NCBI GenBank assembly: GCA_015680685.1
Contig: MNCI01014663.1
Coordinates: 129,327 to 193,326 of the forward strand
DNA from: Gnetum montanum
Taxonomy: Eukaryota; Streptophyta; Gnetopsida; Gnetales; Gnetaceae
DNA length: 64,000 bases
Reading direction: 5' to 3'
In this document: positions 11,017-23,122 of the stretch, one piece after another
Layout of the letters: every line of letters starts with the position of its first letter
Numbering within the stretch: the first letter of the stretch is position 1
The notes under the pieces: model-generated
What the model was told of the DNA's origin: nothing
The model's input: only the letters and a program-made list of their open reading frames with translations
Databases searched by the model: none
Translations under genes and position numbers: made by a program

Positions 11017-12430
11017 TTACATCAATAATCCATTAGAAGCAAATTGATATCGAGACTTAGAGGGAATATTGGTTAATATCTTCTTGAAGTAAGGATCTTC
11101 GTTTATTTTTTCCTTAATTTCTTCTTTCATCAGTGTTGTTACCACACCTATCATCAAGTTCCAGATTCGAATAAGGGCATCAGCTACCACATTTTGTGTT
11201 CTAGGAATATATTTGATTTCAAAATCATATTCAGTCAGCAATTCTATCCATCATCATTGATGAGTATTCAAAATAGGTTGTCTATGAAAATATTCTAAAC
11301 ATTTATGATTTGTTTTTAATACAAATATTTTTCCACAAAGATAATGTCTCCAAACTTTCAGAGCATGAACAATTTCCAGTAATTCTATATCATGGGTTGA
11401 GTAATTCACCTTAGCTCTTTGTAATTTACGAGATTCATAACATACTACTTTATCTTCTTATGAAAGAACTACATTGATTCTTGTTTCATAGGCATTCATG
11501 GATACTCCAAATAATAATTCTTCATTCAGAATTCTTAGAATAGGTGCTATTATAAGTAGCATCTTTAATTTGAGGAAAGCTTTCCTACATTTTTCATCAA
11601 ACTCGAACACATGTTTTTCTTGTAAAAGGTCAGTCAAGGGGGCTACTAAAGTAGAATAATCTTTAATGAGATGTCGGTAACAACCTACTAAGCCAAAAAA
11701 ATTGGAAATCATTGTAGCATCTTTTAATTCAGGCCAGTCCCTAATTGCACTAACTTTTGCTGGATTTACTTGTAATTCTTTTTTAGAAACTATATGACCC
11801 AAATAAGAGACTTCTTCTTTAAAGAGTTCACATTTACTTAATTTAGCTTTGAATTGATGCTATTTAAGAATTTCCATTGTAACTTTCAAATGTTTGACAT
11901 GTTCTTCTCTTGACTTAGAATAAACAAGTATATCATCTGTAGATACTATAAGAAACTGATCAAGATATTCATGAAAAATATTATTCGTTAATGTCATGAA
12001 TGTTATAGGTGCATTAGTTAATCCAAGTCATATCACAACAAATTTCTATAATCCATAACTAGTTTTGAAAGCAATTTTCTCAATATCTTTCTCCTTAATC
12101 CTTATTTGGTGATAACTTGATTTTAAATCAATCTTTGAAAAATAACATGCATTAGTGAGTTGACCAAACAAATCATTGATTCTAGGTAAAGAATAAGTAT
12201 TTTTAATCACCACTTTATTCAATGCCCTATAATCAATGCATAATCTTAACGTATCATCTTTCTTTTTAAGGAATAAGACTGGTGCATCCTAAGGTGATAC
12301 GCTAGGTCAAATTTTCCCTTCTTCCAAAAGTTAATCTAATTTTACTTTTAATTCTCTTAATTTAGAAGTATAAAATCTATAAGGGGCTTTTGAAATAGGT
12401 TGTGTACTAGGAAAACTATCAATAGCATGC
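11017..12430 (-). pseudogene. Chromovirus reverse transcriptase-RNase H, broken
   Basis: The RT active-site region reads VSTDDILVYS near 11930 (usual YxDD, one position changed), followed by MGHIVSKKELQVNPAKVSAI at 11802 and the connection domain to 11458. The RNase H end and linker continue to 11017 with MLTEYDFEIKYIPRTQNVVA. It would copy the element's RNA into DNA. Frames 11458-11802 and 11017-11241 are separated by stops. The order matches the neighbouring protease and integrase, so this is one element on the minus strand. Confidence 0.82.
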
Positions 12431-12453
12431 TCAATAGTTCATTTTGGAGGCAG

Positions 12454-13190
12454 TTATGTAGTTTTACCAAATACTAAATCTTTATATGCCTCAAGCTCTT
12501 TTGAAATCTCAATACCTAAGAATTTATGGGGTTGAGTTACTCTGACAACCAAGATCATAGCACCCTTTTTGACTAATATTTTGGCTTTCTTAATGGTTAT
12601 TGTATGAATTTGCTTTGTTTTTCCTACCCCACTTAGAATCTTGACTTTGTTAATGGTTGGAACTTTTAAAATACAAGTTCCAATGTGGACTATAATATAA
12701 AACTTTTGTAGGAAAGACATTTCTAAAATTGCATCAACATTTCCTAGTTCAAATTCAAAGAATTCATCAATGAAAGACATGTTTTGCAAAGTAAAGTTAA
12801 TTTCTCCATACTTGATATGTTTGCTTATAGTCGTTCCATCTGCAAGTTTTATCTTAATAATTTTCTTGGAAGGTAAACTTAATTTCAATAAATTAATTAA
12901 CTTTGAAGAAACAAGTTATCACTAGCACCACTGTCAATCAAAAATTTAATTTGTTTACCTTCAATTGAACCTTTAAAAATTAGTAAATTAAATTGAAATT
13001 TATGCAAACTTGATTTAGTTGATGCAGATATCTTCTTCACAACTATGGTGGCGGTGGTTGAGATTTTTACTTTATCCATGTATGGGTTGGGTTTTTGATT
13101 CCTAATTGGATTGGTCCTTTGTACCTTTTTGCACAATTTTGAATAGTCTCATTTCAAATGATTTTCATCACAAACAAAACATCCTATCCT
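12454..13190 (-). pseudogene. Chromovirus gag end (zinc knuckle) and protease, broken
   Basis: A zinc-knuckle remnant CFVCDENHLK lies near 13170-13190, then the protease active site FLIDSGASDNLFLQS near 12900-12945. The C-terminal half of protease and the linker run from 12888 to 12454 (DAILEMSFLQKFYIIVH). The active-site Asp-Ser-Gly is intact. The frames are split by stops and a frameshift at about 12890. The rest of gag and the 5' LTR are missing; the neighbouring sequence belongs to another element. Confidence 0.75.
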
Positions 13191-14377
13191 TTAAGTTGTA
13201 CTTTTACTCCTTTTAATGACCCTACCATAGGTACATTAGATCCATCAAGTTGTATCACACTTCTTGCATATGGTAGGATTTGTGCTCCTAACATTTTACA
13301 CACCTCTAGTGGCATAATGCTAATAGTTGCACCAAAATCCATTAAGAAATTATGAACATTCTTTCCTAAAATGATCAAAGTTGTTAGGAAAGGAGGTTGG
13401 TCTTTCTTGTTTAACATGAGATCACTTGAATTTTGTACTGATAATACATTGAGACTTTCTACAAAATGAACTTGCCTTTTGGTTATTTGAGATATCTTTT
13501 TATTGGTTTTAAGTGTATGAATTATCTTTTGAATCACATCTTTCATTTCATTAAAATGTAGAAGATCATACTTTGAAATGTTGGCTTCATAAGCTTTATT
13601 TCTTCTTTGACTTCATGTTGAGGTGGAGTTCTTTGAAGTATAGAAGGAGAGTTTGGTTGTTGTGGAACATTTCCTTAGGATGGTCCAATTTGATTATTTG
13701 TGTTATTTTGACTAGGAACTCTTTTGTTGGGAAGAGTATAAGAATTATTCCTAGTTTGTTAATCAGTAGTATTTATAATGTGATTAAGTCTACTGTAGCA
13801 GGTGTTATGTGGGTTGGGATCACTTACCATGACTTGTTCAAATGAGGAAAATTATTTATTTTCTTTTTCATGAGGTATGTTGAGGATCATAATTGGGGTT
13901 TTCACATTTTGTTGATTTTGGGCATTGTCACCATATAATGCTAAAAGTTAAGGACAAGTTTTCTCAGAATGTTGCCTAGTGTTATGAAGTCGACAATATT
14001 CATCATCGATTAATGTGTTTGATTTTTCAAAATGTGTAGGAATTTTGTTATTATTTAGCTTTAGTTCAACTACTTCATTGAAAAACTTTTGAAGAGAGGT
14101 TAATATTTGGGTCATTTGATTTTTCTGTTTGAGCAGTAAATCTGTTAAGATTAGATATTTCTTTTGGGTTTATGATTGATTAGATTAAATATTTTTATTG
14201 ATCATTAGTTAAACTGATATTTGATTGTAAAAATGAAGAGGATGTTGGACCTTGAAAACAATTACTTGTAGGTTGAGTCATTTGAAGAGGGGGAGGAGTT
14301 TGAAACATAATATTAGCCATTGGGAAAGTTTGTGAGGGTAAATGGCTAGATTGCATAGGATTACTAATACTTGTCAT
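13184..14377 (-). pseudogene. Second Tat-like gag-protease fragment
   Basis: On the minus strand, a gag tail with a zinc-binding-like YCRLHNTRQHSEKTC (about 13950-14000) is followed by a 120-codon frame (13546-13184). That frame holds a protease-like FLMDFGATISIMPLEVCKML and DGSNVPMVGSLKGVKVQLKG. It matches the protease of the element at 1-4324 (DSGATSTIMPLSICKKLG) better than that of the adjoining chromovirus. The active-site Ser is Phe. It stops abruptly where the chromovirus zinc knuckle begins, so two elements are joined at about 13150-13190. Confidence 0.65.
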
Positions 14378-14572
14378 TCAAAATTGAGTTTGAATGCTAT
14401 TCATTAAGGTAATTTGTTCTAACTCAACAGCTTTACCCATTGCTCCTATTTTAGTTATGTTGGGATCAAATTTAATGGCATAGGCAAAGAATGGGTTAAT
14501 GGTAGAGAGGTAAAAATTGAGGACACCATCAGGTTGCGAATATTTTTATTTAATAATTTTATTTTTTACTTT

Positions 14573-15140
14573 CTACAAAGTAAAATCCCAAAGACTTGAT
14601 GAAGTACCATTGATAGATAAAGAGATACCCAATGCTTTAAAGATGTCATTTTTAAAAATAGTTCTTCTTTCCTTATTGTGTAATAAAGAGTAGTAATCTT
14701 GGTTACTAAAAATATGCTTGAATAAATTTATCAAAGAAAGTTTTTTATTCCTCACCATAAAAAAGAGTCATTGACAAAGTGCATATTTAGAAATTCTTTT
14801 TGATGATCAGAAATAATAACATCATTAATTAAAATACTTTTCTTATCATAATGAAGGATATGACAAAGAAAGTCAACAAGAAGTATAGATAAATAAGGAG
14901 TTAGAGGACAACATTACCTAATAGAACTATTGATAGAAAATGATTCAATACCTGTTGCCATAGTAACATAACTATTAGCATCAATAAAAAGATAACAAAT
15001 CATATTTATAAATTTGCAATTGAAACCAAGTTTATAGAGGAAGGCAAGGATAAATCCTCATTCAATGCAATCCTAGGCTTTTTTATAGTCAAGTTTCATA
15101 ATAGTAATATTTTGATTCATAGTTTCTACCCATTCCATAT
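14573..15140 (-). pseudogene. L1-type LINE reverse transcriptase fragment
   Basis: The minus strand gives MKLDYKKA at 15099, then stops, GFILAFLYKLGFNCKFIN, a CCPLTPYLS region (QG-x-PLSP motif) and HFVNDSF (the FADD box, changed to FVND) near 14770. After a one-base frame change it reads MVRNKKLSLINLFKHIF (14758 downward). This is the RT palm of a LINE ORF2, 5'- and 3'-truncated. The 190 bases between this and the gag fragment at 14377 show nothing clear. Confidence 0.65.
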
Positions 15141-15323
15141 GTTCTTAAGCAACAACATTCAATGGCAGAGTAGACCCTAGGCTTAACCAAATAAATTACA
15201 ATCATTATCACAATTTGGTCAACTTTTGTAAACTAGCACTAGTATAGATGTCCAAAGAGCAAATTGTTAACCTCTAATAATCTTGACCAAGATGCCAACT
15301 ACCAATCATAGATCGACAAATTT

Positions 15324-15558
15324 AAATAATATTTCATCCGTAACTCTCCAGGGATAAGTTATTAGTAATGCTAAATAATATTTTGTTCATATGCTCCAGT
15401 GGGAGGCTATTAGTAACACTAAATAATATTTCATCCATAATGTTGTAGGGAGAGGCTATTGGTAACCCTAAAGAATATTTCATTCATAATGCTTGAGGGA
15501 GAGTCGATAACACTCAATAATATTTCATGTATAAGGTTCTTGAAAAAGGTTATCAAGG
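15324..15558. repeat. 48-bp tandem repeat, about 5 units
   Basis: Diverged units start AAATAATATTTCAT at about 15324, 15373, 15421, 15470 and 15516. Each continues with a CATAATGCTC(C)AG-like middle and an AGGCTATTAGTAACACT-like end. Unit length is 46-49 bases. No open frame runs through it. Confidence 0.75.
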
Positions 15559-16265
15559 ACAAGTAAGTGATTTTAAGTTAAGGTAAAGATATGTTGCAAT
15601 ACTATGGTCATGGTTGATTTTAAGTCTATTTAAACTCTTATTTCTTTGCCTATTATGATCAACTAATTTTGGTGTTCTAACAAAATTTTAGGTTTTGAAG
15701 CATAGCCCTCGAATTTAGTAGTACCATTAAAATTTGATTGAGCTGAAAATCTTAAATCACGACTTCTCTACATGAATGAAAATATTTTGCTAGTACACAT
15801 TTGTAGAAATTAAGACATTGAATGATGAATTCAATAAGCTAACGAATAAGATTGTTGCAAAATATAATGGAATACTGTTAGCATTAACTCTAGTTGGCAC
15901 CATCCTTTATGCCAAACAAATTTATATACAAGTATGGCAAACAAATTTATATACACTATTGGTTAGCAAAAACTTACTTTTAGTACTTTGAAATGAGAGG
16001 CTACCATGGTTGATACATGGAACAGTGGAAAAAGTATTGAAATGCCATGGAAGTATATTTAGAGTTTTGTCAAAGTTTTTAAGATCGACGAGCTTAAGCA
16101 TAACATTCTATCATAGTCTTCATCAAAATGAACAGTTGTCATGATGTGTATGGAATGAATGCTACAATGAAAATTTAGCACCATTACTATTAGAACTCCA
16201 ACCTTACCAAGTGACTATTAAGATAAATGTAATGTGGGGAATGTCAAACCCTAAAAAGAAGTTTT
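15559..16265. other. No recognisable gene
   Basis: AT-rich, no long frame and no transposon motif. A short tandem copy of CAAACAAATTTATATACA occurs near 15916-15952. Confidence 0.45.
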
Positions 16266-16639
16266 ATTTATAGCAAAAGAGTATTAAATACATAAACCTC
16301 ATTAGGTCACAAAGAAAAAAAATATGGAAAACTTAGATTACTGGGGATGAAACTCTGGGAAACATCCTCTTAAATAACCATTTGCTAAAGGAAGAAACCC
16401 AAACTGGGAAACTACCATCCAGCAAAACCAACCGACCTAGCACAAGAGAAAGGCAAAAATTTGGATGAGGCAAATAGCACTCAATAGAAGATAGAAAGAC
16501 TTCCATATGGTGACTACACTCAAATTTAAGAAGGAAAGCTTCTATGTAGAGATTCTTGTTGAAGAGGATTGCTTGAATGCATGGGTCTTTCCCAAGGCTA
16601 TAGGAGATGAATCAATTGATGAATATCCATTTTGAACTT

Positions 16640-19600
16640 TCATGCTTGAGATTTGAGTTGGAAATGAATGAGGAGGAAGATCTGCAATTTCTCCATCATT
16701 GTTGGATGACATATATTAAAATAATCAATCCATTGAAAGATAACATTACATCTATGCTTCCAAATATAATATAAAATAATAGGCCTAATAACTCTCCACA
16801 AAAATTTAAAATGAGCAAAAGTGATGGCCAAAAAGCCAAATATAACATCATCTTGAGATAGCTTGCATGATGGAATTACTTTGGAAGCCCATGTCCACAT
16901 GTGCTATGCAAAGGGGCAATGCCAAAACACACGAATGAATTCCTCTTTACCACCATAGAGAGGGTAATTAGGACTGTGAATCCTGAGATATTTGAGATGT
17001 TTGTTGATAGGTAAAGCTTGGTGAAGGAGATATCAGAGGAACTGCTTAATTTTAGGGAGAGTTAATAGTTTGCAAATACATTGGAAGGGGGGGATCCAAA
17101 ATTGTTCTAACTCTTTTTTGTGCCAAGACTTGTTACATCATTGAATGATACTTGATGAGTCATGAAAAAGGTGAAAGGGGACATGCGGGTTGTAAGGTGG
17201 AAGTTTCAACCCATTAATCCATTGAAGGCCATGAAAAGTGCTTTGCACCAAAACATCTAGCTACAAATGGTAATGAATGAAGCTATAAACTTGAGCTAGG
17301 CAATGGTGCATTACTCTAGACACCCCATACAAATTATTAAAATCAACCCTCAAAATCCATTGATTGGCAAGTCAAAGATAACTTAGAGAAATAACTCCCT
17401 TTTGATACCAAGAGATAGCAACCATAGCATTCATAATGGCAAGGGGAATGGGCGACAAAGGTAACCACTAGGGACATAACTTAGAGAGAAGAGTAGGATT
17501 GATCTTGATAGTAGTCCAATCTATATAACAATGTAGAATTTTCCAAACCCTACAAATGCTTTTGAAAACATGACATTTAGGAATGATGATAGTGTGGGGG
17601 GAAAGGATCTAGTTAATGAAGTGGATTTCTTTCCAAAAGGGCTTATTTTTGGGAAACTCTTGTTGAAGCCTTAATTGGAGAAGAGTCGCAATAATGTCCA
17701 AGGCATCTAGATGCTGAACTAACCACTTAGCAACTAAGGTAATCCCCTACTTAAAAGAGTTCAAAAGACCTAACTCGCCTTTATTCTTAGGAAGAGTAAC
17801 AATATTCTAGGTGACACAATGGAAGCCTTTCTGAGAATCTTTAGAGGACCACATGAAGTCACAAAATAATCCTTCAAGCTTTTGATAAGTAGCTTGGAAG
17901 GGGGCCCAACATGAAGAGTAATACACATGGGTAGATGCACATATAGACTTACATACGAGATACTTACCAGCTAGAGTGAGGGGTTTAGTCTTCCATTTTT
18001 TAGGTTTCTTTTGAATCTGAAACATAACATGTTCCTAAAGAATCTTAATGATGTCTTGATCTTGAAGAATCTTCCAATTATAGTTGGTCACATGACTATA
18101 ATTATTGGTAAAGATATAAATAGAAGATTTGTTCTAATTAATAGTGGAACCTGAGAGTGAGCAATACTGCTCCACCTAGGATAAGAGCTAGTGCAAATTA
18201 GCAGCAGTGTTTTGGACAAGAAAAAGGAGTTGTCGGAAAAATGGATGTTAAGAAGCTGACGTTAAGGTGAAGAGAGGAAAACCTCAATGAGAACTTCATT
18301 TTGAATATCATAGTTTAACTAATGATAGAGAAAGTTAGCTACGATGATGAATAGGTAAGGGGCAAGAGGACATCCTTACGGCACTTACCTATGGATAGGA
18401 AAGGGAGAGGTGATCCCAAAGGTAGTGGCTATTCTCATAGTAGCATTTGAGAATAAGCATTTTACCATATGTAGGAACTTAGGGCCAAAACCAAGTTTAA
18501 TCATGGTCTACAGAATAAAGTTCCACTTTATGTTGTCATAGGCCTTAGCATAGTCAAGCTTCATTAGGAGAATATCTTGACTATCATTCTCCACCCACTT
18601 GAGACCTTCCCAAGCAGAAATCCCATTATTTAAAATATATCTACCAGGAACAAATCTTATTTGCTAGGGAGATATAATTTGGCCAAGAAGTCATTTTAGT
18701 CGTAGAGCTAAGCACTTGGCCCATATTTTATACACCTTGTTAAGAAGAGTTATAGGACACCAATTGGAGATACAGGTAGGATCCCCAAATTTAGGAAGGA
18801 GCGAATAATCCCTTGATTAAGATTGGACCCAAGGGAACCAATAATGATAGCCTCTTTGATAACCTAGAGAAGGTCGTTTCCCACCAGATCCCAATGACTT
18901 TGAAAAAATTCAGTGGAAAAANAGGATAAGAGCTATTTAGATACTTGAAAAATTCCTTACAGTGTTCATCTTGAATATTTAACCAAGTGAGTCTACTTGT
19001 AGTTAAGGCACTTTGTGCTCTATACACCTACCATTTTTGGAAGGCTAACTGGGCTCTAGCTAACTCCTTGTGAATAAGAGAGTTAAAAGGATCTTGAGCT
19101 AATCTATCAGTTAGATGTTCAATAGTAAGGTGAATGTTGTTGTACTCTTGTTTGCCCTAAGCAACCACTACTTTTTTATAGGAATGAACAACATTTCACA
19201 TTCTACAAGAAGCATGATGCCACCATTGAATCCAACCCACCTGATTTAAGAGCCTTTGTTCAGCATTCCAAAGGTTTTAGAGAAGAAGTTAGGTAGAAGG
19301 GGAAGAGAAGTAGTTGTTATGTAGTTGAAAAAGATGGAGTTTATGTCTAGGGTTACTACCATGAATTTGGATAGATGTAGAGATGGGAAAATGGTCTAAT
19401 AAGGTGGTGTGTTGATGAATTGTAGTAGCAGAGAAGGCTTATCAGAAAGAAAGGATGGAAAAAATAGAACCTATCTAACCATTTGCAGATGCAAGCCTAC
19501 CCAAGACAGAGATTGCTCCAAGTAAATCTATGAAGGGGATCACTAACAGAGGCATCCACCCCATTAGATAGGTAGAACTTTTTTTCAAAGGTGAACTAGG

Positions 19601-20096
19601 TCTGATACTTAGAATTTGATAGTTGAAAAGACACCCCATAAGCTTATCTTGAAAAAAATTCTATCATATTAAAATCTCCTCCAAAAATCCAAGGTACTAA
19701 GGGAATAGAATTGTCTAATTCCTACCATAGGAGATCTTGTTCTATAGAATCATTAGGGGCATAAATTGAGCAAATACTAAAAGAGCCATGTAAGGAAGAG
19801 AAGGTAGCCCAAGAAACTCTATGGCTAGAATTGGGACCACATTGAATGATTTTATCTTTCCAGTAAGTCAAGAAAATAATTATAGCTCCCCCTTTCCCAC
19901 TCACATGGGACATAGTAAGAATTGATGAGTGAAGAAAAAACCAATGGGCTAAAAGAGATAAATGATCTACTGAAGTTTTAATTTCTTAAAGGATAACAAA
20001 ATCAAAAGCAATATTTAGATTGGAAAGAAAGTTTCCTGCATGCTTCCGTCGAAGCCTATTAGTAAGGCCTCAAACATTTTATGATAGGAGGTTCAT
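16640..20096 (-). pseudogene. LINE-1 ORF2: endonuclease-reverse transcriptase
   Basis: The start ATG is at 20096 (MNLLS, usual MNLLSWN). The endonuclease shows ILQEIKTS, GKGGAIIIFLTYWKDK (19890 region), SICSIYAPND and WIFGGDFNMIE (about 19655-19700). RT shows KLDYAKAYD (about 18560), GCPLAPYLFII (about 18380) and FSDNSFF, the FADD box with Asp-Asp changed to Asp-Asn. Then comes KTKPLTLAGKYLVCKSI (17807-18025) and a zinc-finger-RVT end, PLYGGKEEFIRVFWHCPFAQ and MWTWASK (about 16880-16990). The protein would nick the target site and prime cDNA synthesis there. Many stops, including ones within the endonuclease start, make it non-functional. Confidence 0.82.
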
Positions 20097-20179
20097 GGGG
20101 AAGTAGAGGGCATGTTAAATAAAAGATCAACAAAAGGTTCGAAAGTCAAAGTATCAACTTCCATTATTTGTGAAGGATG

Positions 20180-21100
20180 GCAAAGGAGTTATTTGTAGTG
20201 ATAGGGGCTATAGAAGTGTTCAATGGAGAAGAAGTAGATGGTGGATTTGTAAGGGAGGAAGCTTTGACTTGTTTTCTTCCACTGCCTATCATAAACTTCT
20301 CATCCAAAATGGAGTCCTTGAATGACTTTGAGGGGATGACATGTATTGTGGTGTCTGCACTTGACTATGGTGCTTGTACCTTGGAGAGGCTAGACAAAGA
20401 GGAAGACTTTGGAGCCATTTTGGAAGAGGTTCTGAACCTAAAGGATTTTGATGGTGGACAGGATGATGTGTCTGGGGAACAAGTTTTTTTAGATGCAACA
20501 GATCATTTTTGCTTAGCTAAGAAGGAACACATCAAGATATGATGCTCATCCTAATGACAGTAGTTATAGGAGTTTGGAAGATAAAAATAATCAATTTTCT
20601 AGGTGAAGAGTTTTCCACTAGTTGCAAGGGTTAATGAGGTCTTCCTAAGAGCTATATTGAGTTCAATGCAATAGTGGTGAATTTGAGTTTCATTAATCAT
20701 AGTGCTATGGTCAAAAAATAATAGGACTGAGGGTACTCATGATGTTCCTTTCTACGAATGAAAAAATTAGTGAAAGATTTGGCAATTTCACATAGTAGGG
20801 AATTGTATTTTATGTTGGTTCATTAACATTAAAGTCAAATTTCTAGGCATGCACAATTTGAGTTGCATTTTGTGTTGGAAAATTTTTGAGAGAGAGATCC
20901 TTCTCAACTTGAGAGGCCTCGGATAGTTCCACTAGAATAAAGTTTCAAGCATAGTAATGGGCATGAGAAACTTGAATGCCCTAGGGCTGAAGGAGGCTTT
21001 GGATTTGCATGTTAATACTTAGATACCTTGGTAAAAACCCCACTATTTGAAGAAAAAGAAAGTGTGTTGCAAAATCTTTAGAAATTGCATCAAAAATAAC
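20180..21100 (-). pseudogene. LINE-1 ORF1 remnant
   Basis: Upstream of ORF2 the minus strand shows a zinc-knuckle-like YNYCH, stop, DEHHILMC near 20540-20590. It continues into a Ser/Pro/Lys-rich tail, for example SPDTSSCPPSKSFRFRTSSK (about 20400-20480), which ends about 70 bases before the ORF2 start. ORF1 proteins bind the element's RNA. The first knuckle Cys is lost. The plus-strand open frame 20177-20542 is the antisense of this tail. Confidence 0.5.
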
Positions 21101-21640
21101 ATTTGGAAGAAGGAAATCTATTTTAGGCAAGTTAGAAGAACTTCCCTAATGGAGAGCAGAATTAGACAAATCTACCATTGCGGAACGCACATGAAACCGA
21201 GCTTCACAGCTCTAGCAAGACCACAAACCACTGTTGTATGAGTCAACACCACCACTACACCCCCACAGCATAGATCTACACATCATGCCCAAACTCAGCC
21301 ATCCACCACAATGCCAAATTGCACAACAACGATGCAGAACAACACCTCCAGCCACCATATAGAACCACGAGGTTAATGTAGTAATAGCCACAACAACAAC
21401 AATTGTAGAGAAAACCCTTAGCTGTTGAGAAAACACTCAGCGGTAGAGACACGCTACTATGCCCATGCCATTACAACCACCAGCACAGCGACAACCACCA
21501 TTGCCCAATGACAACAGTAGGACAAACATGAACTAAATTGCAACTTAGAACTAGTAGCTTGCCAAGGCTAGGAGCTCCCATAACTGCCACATAGCCATCA
21601 CCAGATGTCAATAGTCCTAAAAGCCCTAATTGAAAAAATT

Positions 21641-22757
21641 ATTTTTGCAAAAAGAGAAAACTAGGAACGGTAGTGCAACACAATAGCATGCAAGGACCTA
21701 GAGCCCCTATGATCATGGTAGCTAAATGACTTTGGTTTTAAAATTGATGCTCTATAGGAACCCATAATAGCTAGAATTTTGATTAGGTAAATGTGATGTG
21801 ACAAAAATGACATTTTATTATTAACCATAGGTAGCATGAAAATGGATTATGTTCAATCATTTAATTTGTCCACACCTCATCTTAGGCTTGAGGTATGGTA
21901 AAAATACATTGAGATTTTGGAGAAAAAAATAGCCATGACAAAAGTTAATATAGGCAGGCACCCTTCACCAAAATGGATGCTACTTCAAATAATGACTTAA
22001 TTTTTATAGACTAATCAGGTATAGTACAAAATGATAGTACTGATGATGAAGTTGTACATGGAGTGGGCTATAAGGTAATTGAGTGAAAAATGGTAACAAA
22101 TGAAGTGAATAATTTTGCAATACCTAAATGTTCCATGTTGAATGATTATAATAATAAAGATGATAATGCAAGCGGCGGATCCTTGGGTTTTTCTTCCATG
22201 CTATGGCATGGTTCTGCTTCCAAAATTCTATTACTATTGGCAATAGCTGATAGTTTATACATTAACATTAGAGGCATATTAGATACAAAGTGCATTATAT
22301 CATAGTTTCAAAACAAGAGGCCCATTAAATAAACATCCATTCAATGAAATCCCATGAATGTTGCAAAGAGTGCCATTACAAAGAACAACTAATTTGTTAC
22401 CAAGTTGTCTAAATGTATTGAAGCACAATTAATTCTCGAATTTTAATTTGGAAAAAGTAATAATCCAAATTTTTCATTGAGTATTAAACCAAATTTTTGA
22501 ATTAACTAGATAGCTTGATTTAATTCAATGTCTAATAAGCAACTGAAACTGATTATGATGTGATAAATGAAGTAATATAGAAATGATGATGAAGTTAAAA
22601 GCCAAGTAGAATACAATTGGAGTAAATGATTCTCTAATGTTGATATTTCTATGTTGAATGATTCATTCTATGTTGATAAGATTATAATAAATATGATAAT
22701 AATGGAATTCAATATGATGCACTAATACAATAGATAAAGTAATTAGAGGGACATGAA
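21641..22757. other. No recognisable gene
   Basis: AT-rich intergenic sequence. The only frames (for example 22090-22305 plus) are short and match nothing I know. Confidence 0.45.
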
Positions 22758-22890
22758 AACAATGAATTGTTAGCTTAATGGTATGAAACAACATGGCACA
22801 AGTTCAATTCCACTAGGCAATGTTGAGTTATGGTTTTTTTTAAAGAAAATTTATATAAGGTCACATGGGCGTAGGTAGGGTACTTCAAGA
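22758..22890 (+). mobile_element. tRNA-derived SINE, old copy
   Basis: The head AATGAATTGTTAGCTTAATG resembles AATGAGGTGTTAGCCTAGTG of the SINE at 61235. The B-box region AAGTTCAATTCCACTAGGCA and the body TGTTGAGTTATGG follow in the same order as in the copy at 48714-48857. Target duplications were not found. The tail is uncertain. Confidence 0.5.
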
Positions 22891-23034
22891 TGCAACAACA
22901 ACTTATTAAATTTGATTTTTACATTCAAGACCTAACAATAGATGGAAAAGATAATATCTAACATCCCAACCAATGCTTAATACTATATAAGAATACTATA
23001 AATATAGTGATAAAGTAAAAAGTTTTGCAACAAC

Positions 23035-23104
23035 GATATTGTGTTTACAATATTGTATCTATGATATCATAGATACATTATCGTATAAACAATATTGCAT
23101 GGTG
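23035..23104 (+). promoter_or_regulatory. U3 array of five 14-bp units (copy D)
   Basis: Exactly 70 bases divide into five 14-base units: GATATTGTGTTTAC, AATATTGTATCTAT, GATATCATAGATAC, ATTATCGTATAAAC and AATATTGCATGGTG. It ends 10 bases before the TATA box. A perfect 22-base palindrome centred on GATATC lies at 23055-23076. Placement in U3 suggests a transcription-factor array (inference). Confidence 0.8.
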
Positions 23105-23114
23105 TGTGCTAGCC

Positions 23115-23122
23115 TATATAAG
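23115..23122 (+). promoter_or_regulatory. TATA box, LTR copy D
   Basis: TATATAAG just downstream of the 14-bp array, at the position of TATAAATA in the other LTRs of the family. Confidence 0.7.

Larger units (their letters stand above)
16270..21640 (-). mobile_element. L1-type LINE, nearly full length, decayed
   Basis: Reading the minus strand downward: a GT/CA-rich leader (about 21640-21200), ORF1 remnants (about 21100-20180), and ORF2 from 20096 with endonuclease, reverse transcriptase and a C-terminal zinc-finger region to about 16640. Plant L1 elements have this order and length. No clear poly-A tail is visible at the 16270 end. Both outer edges are approximate. Confidence 0.75.

Noticed and set aside
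20177-20542. 121-codon acidic plus-strand frame
   Set aside because: It is the antisense of the Ser/Pro/Lys-rich tail of the LINE ORF1, which fits the surrounding minus-strand element.
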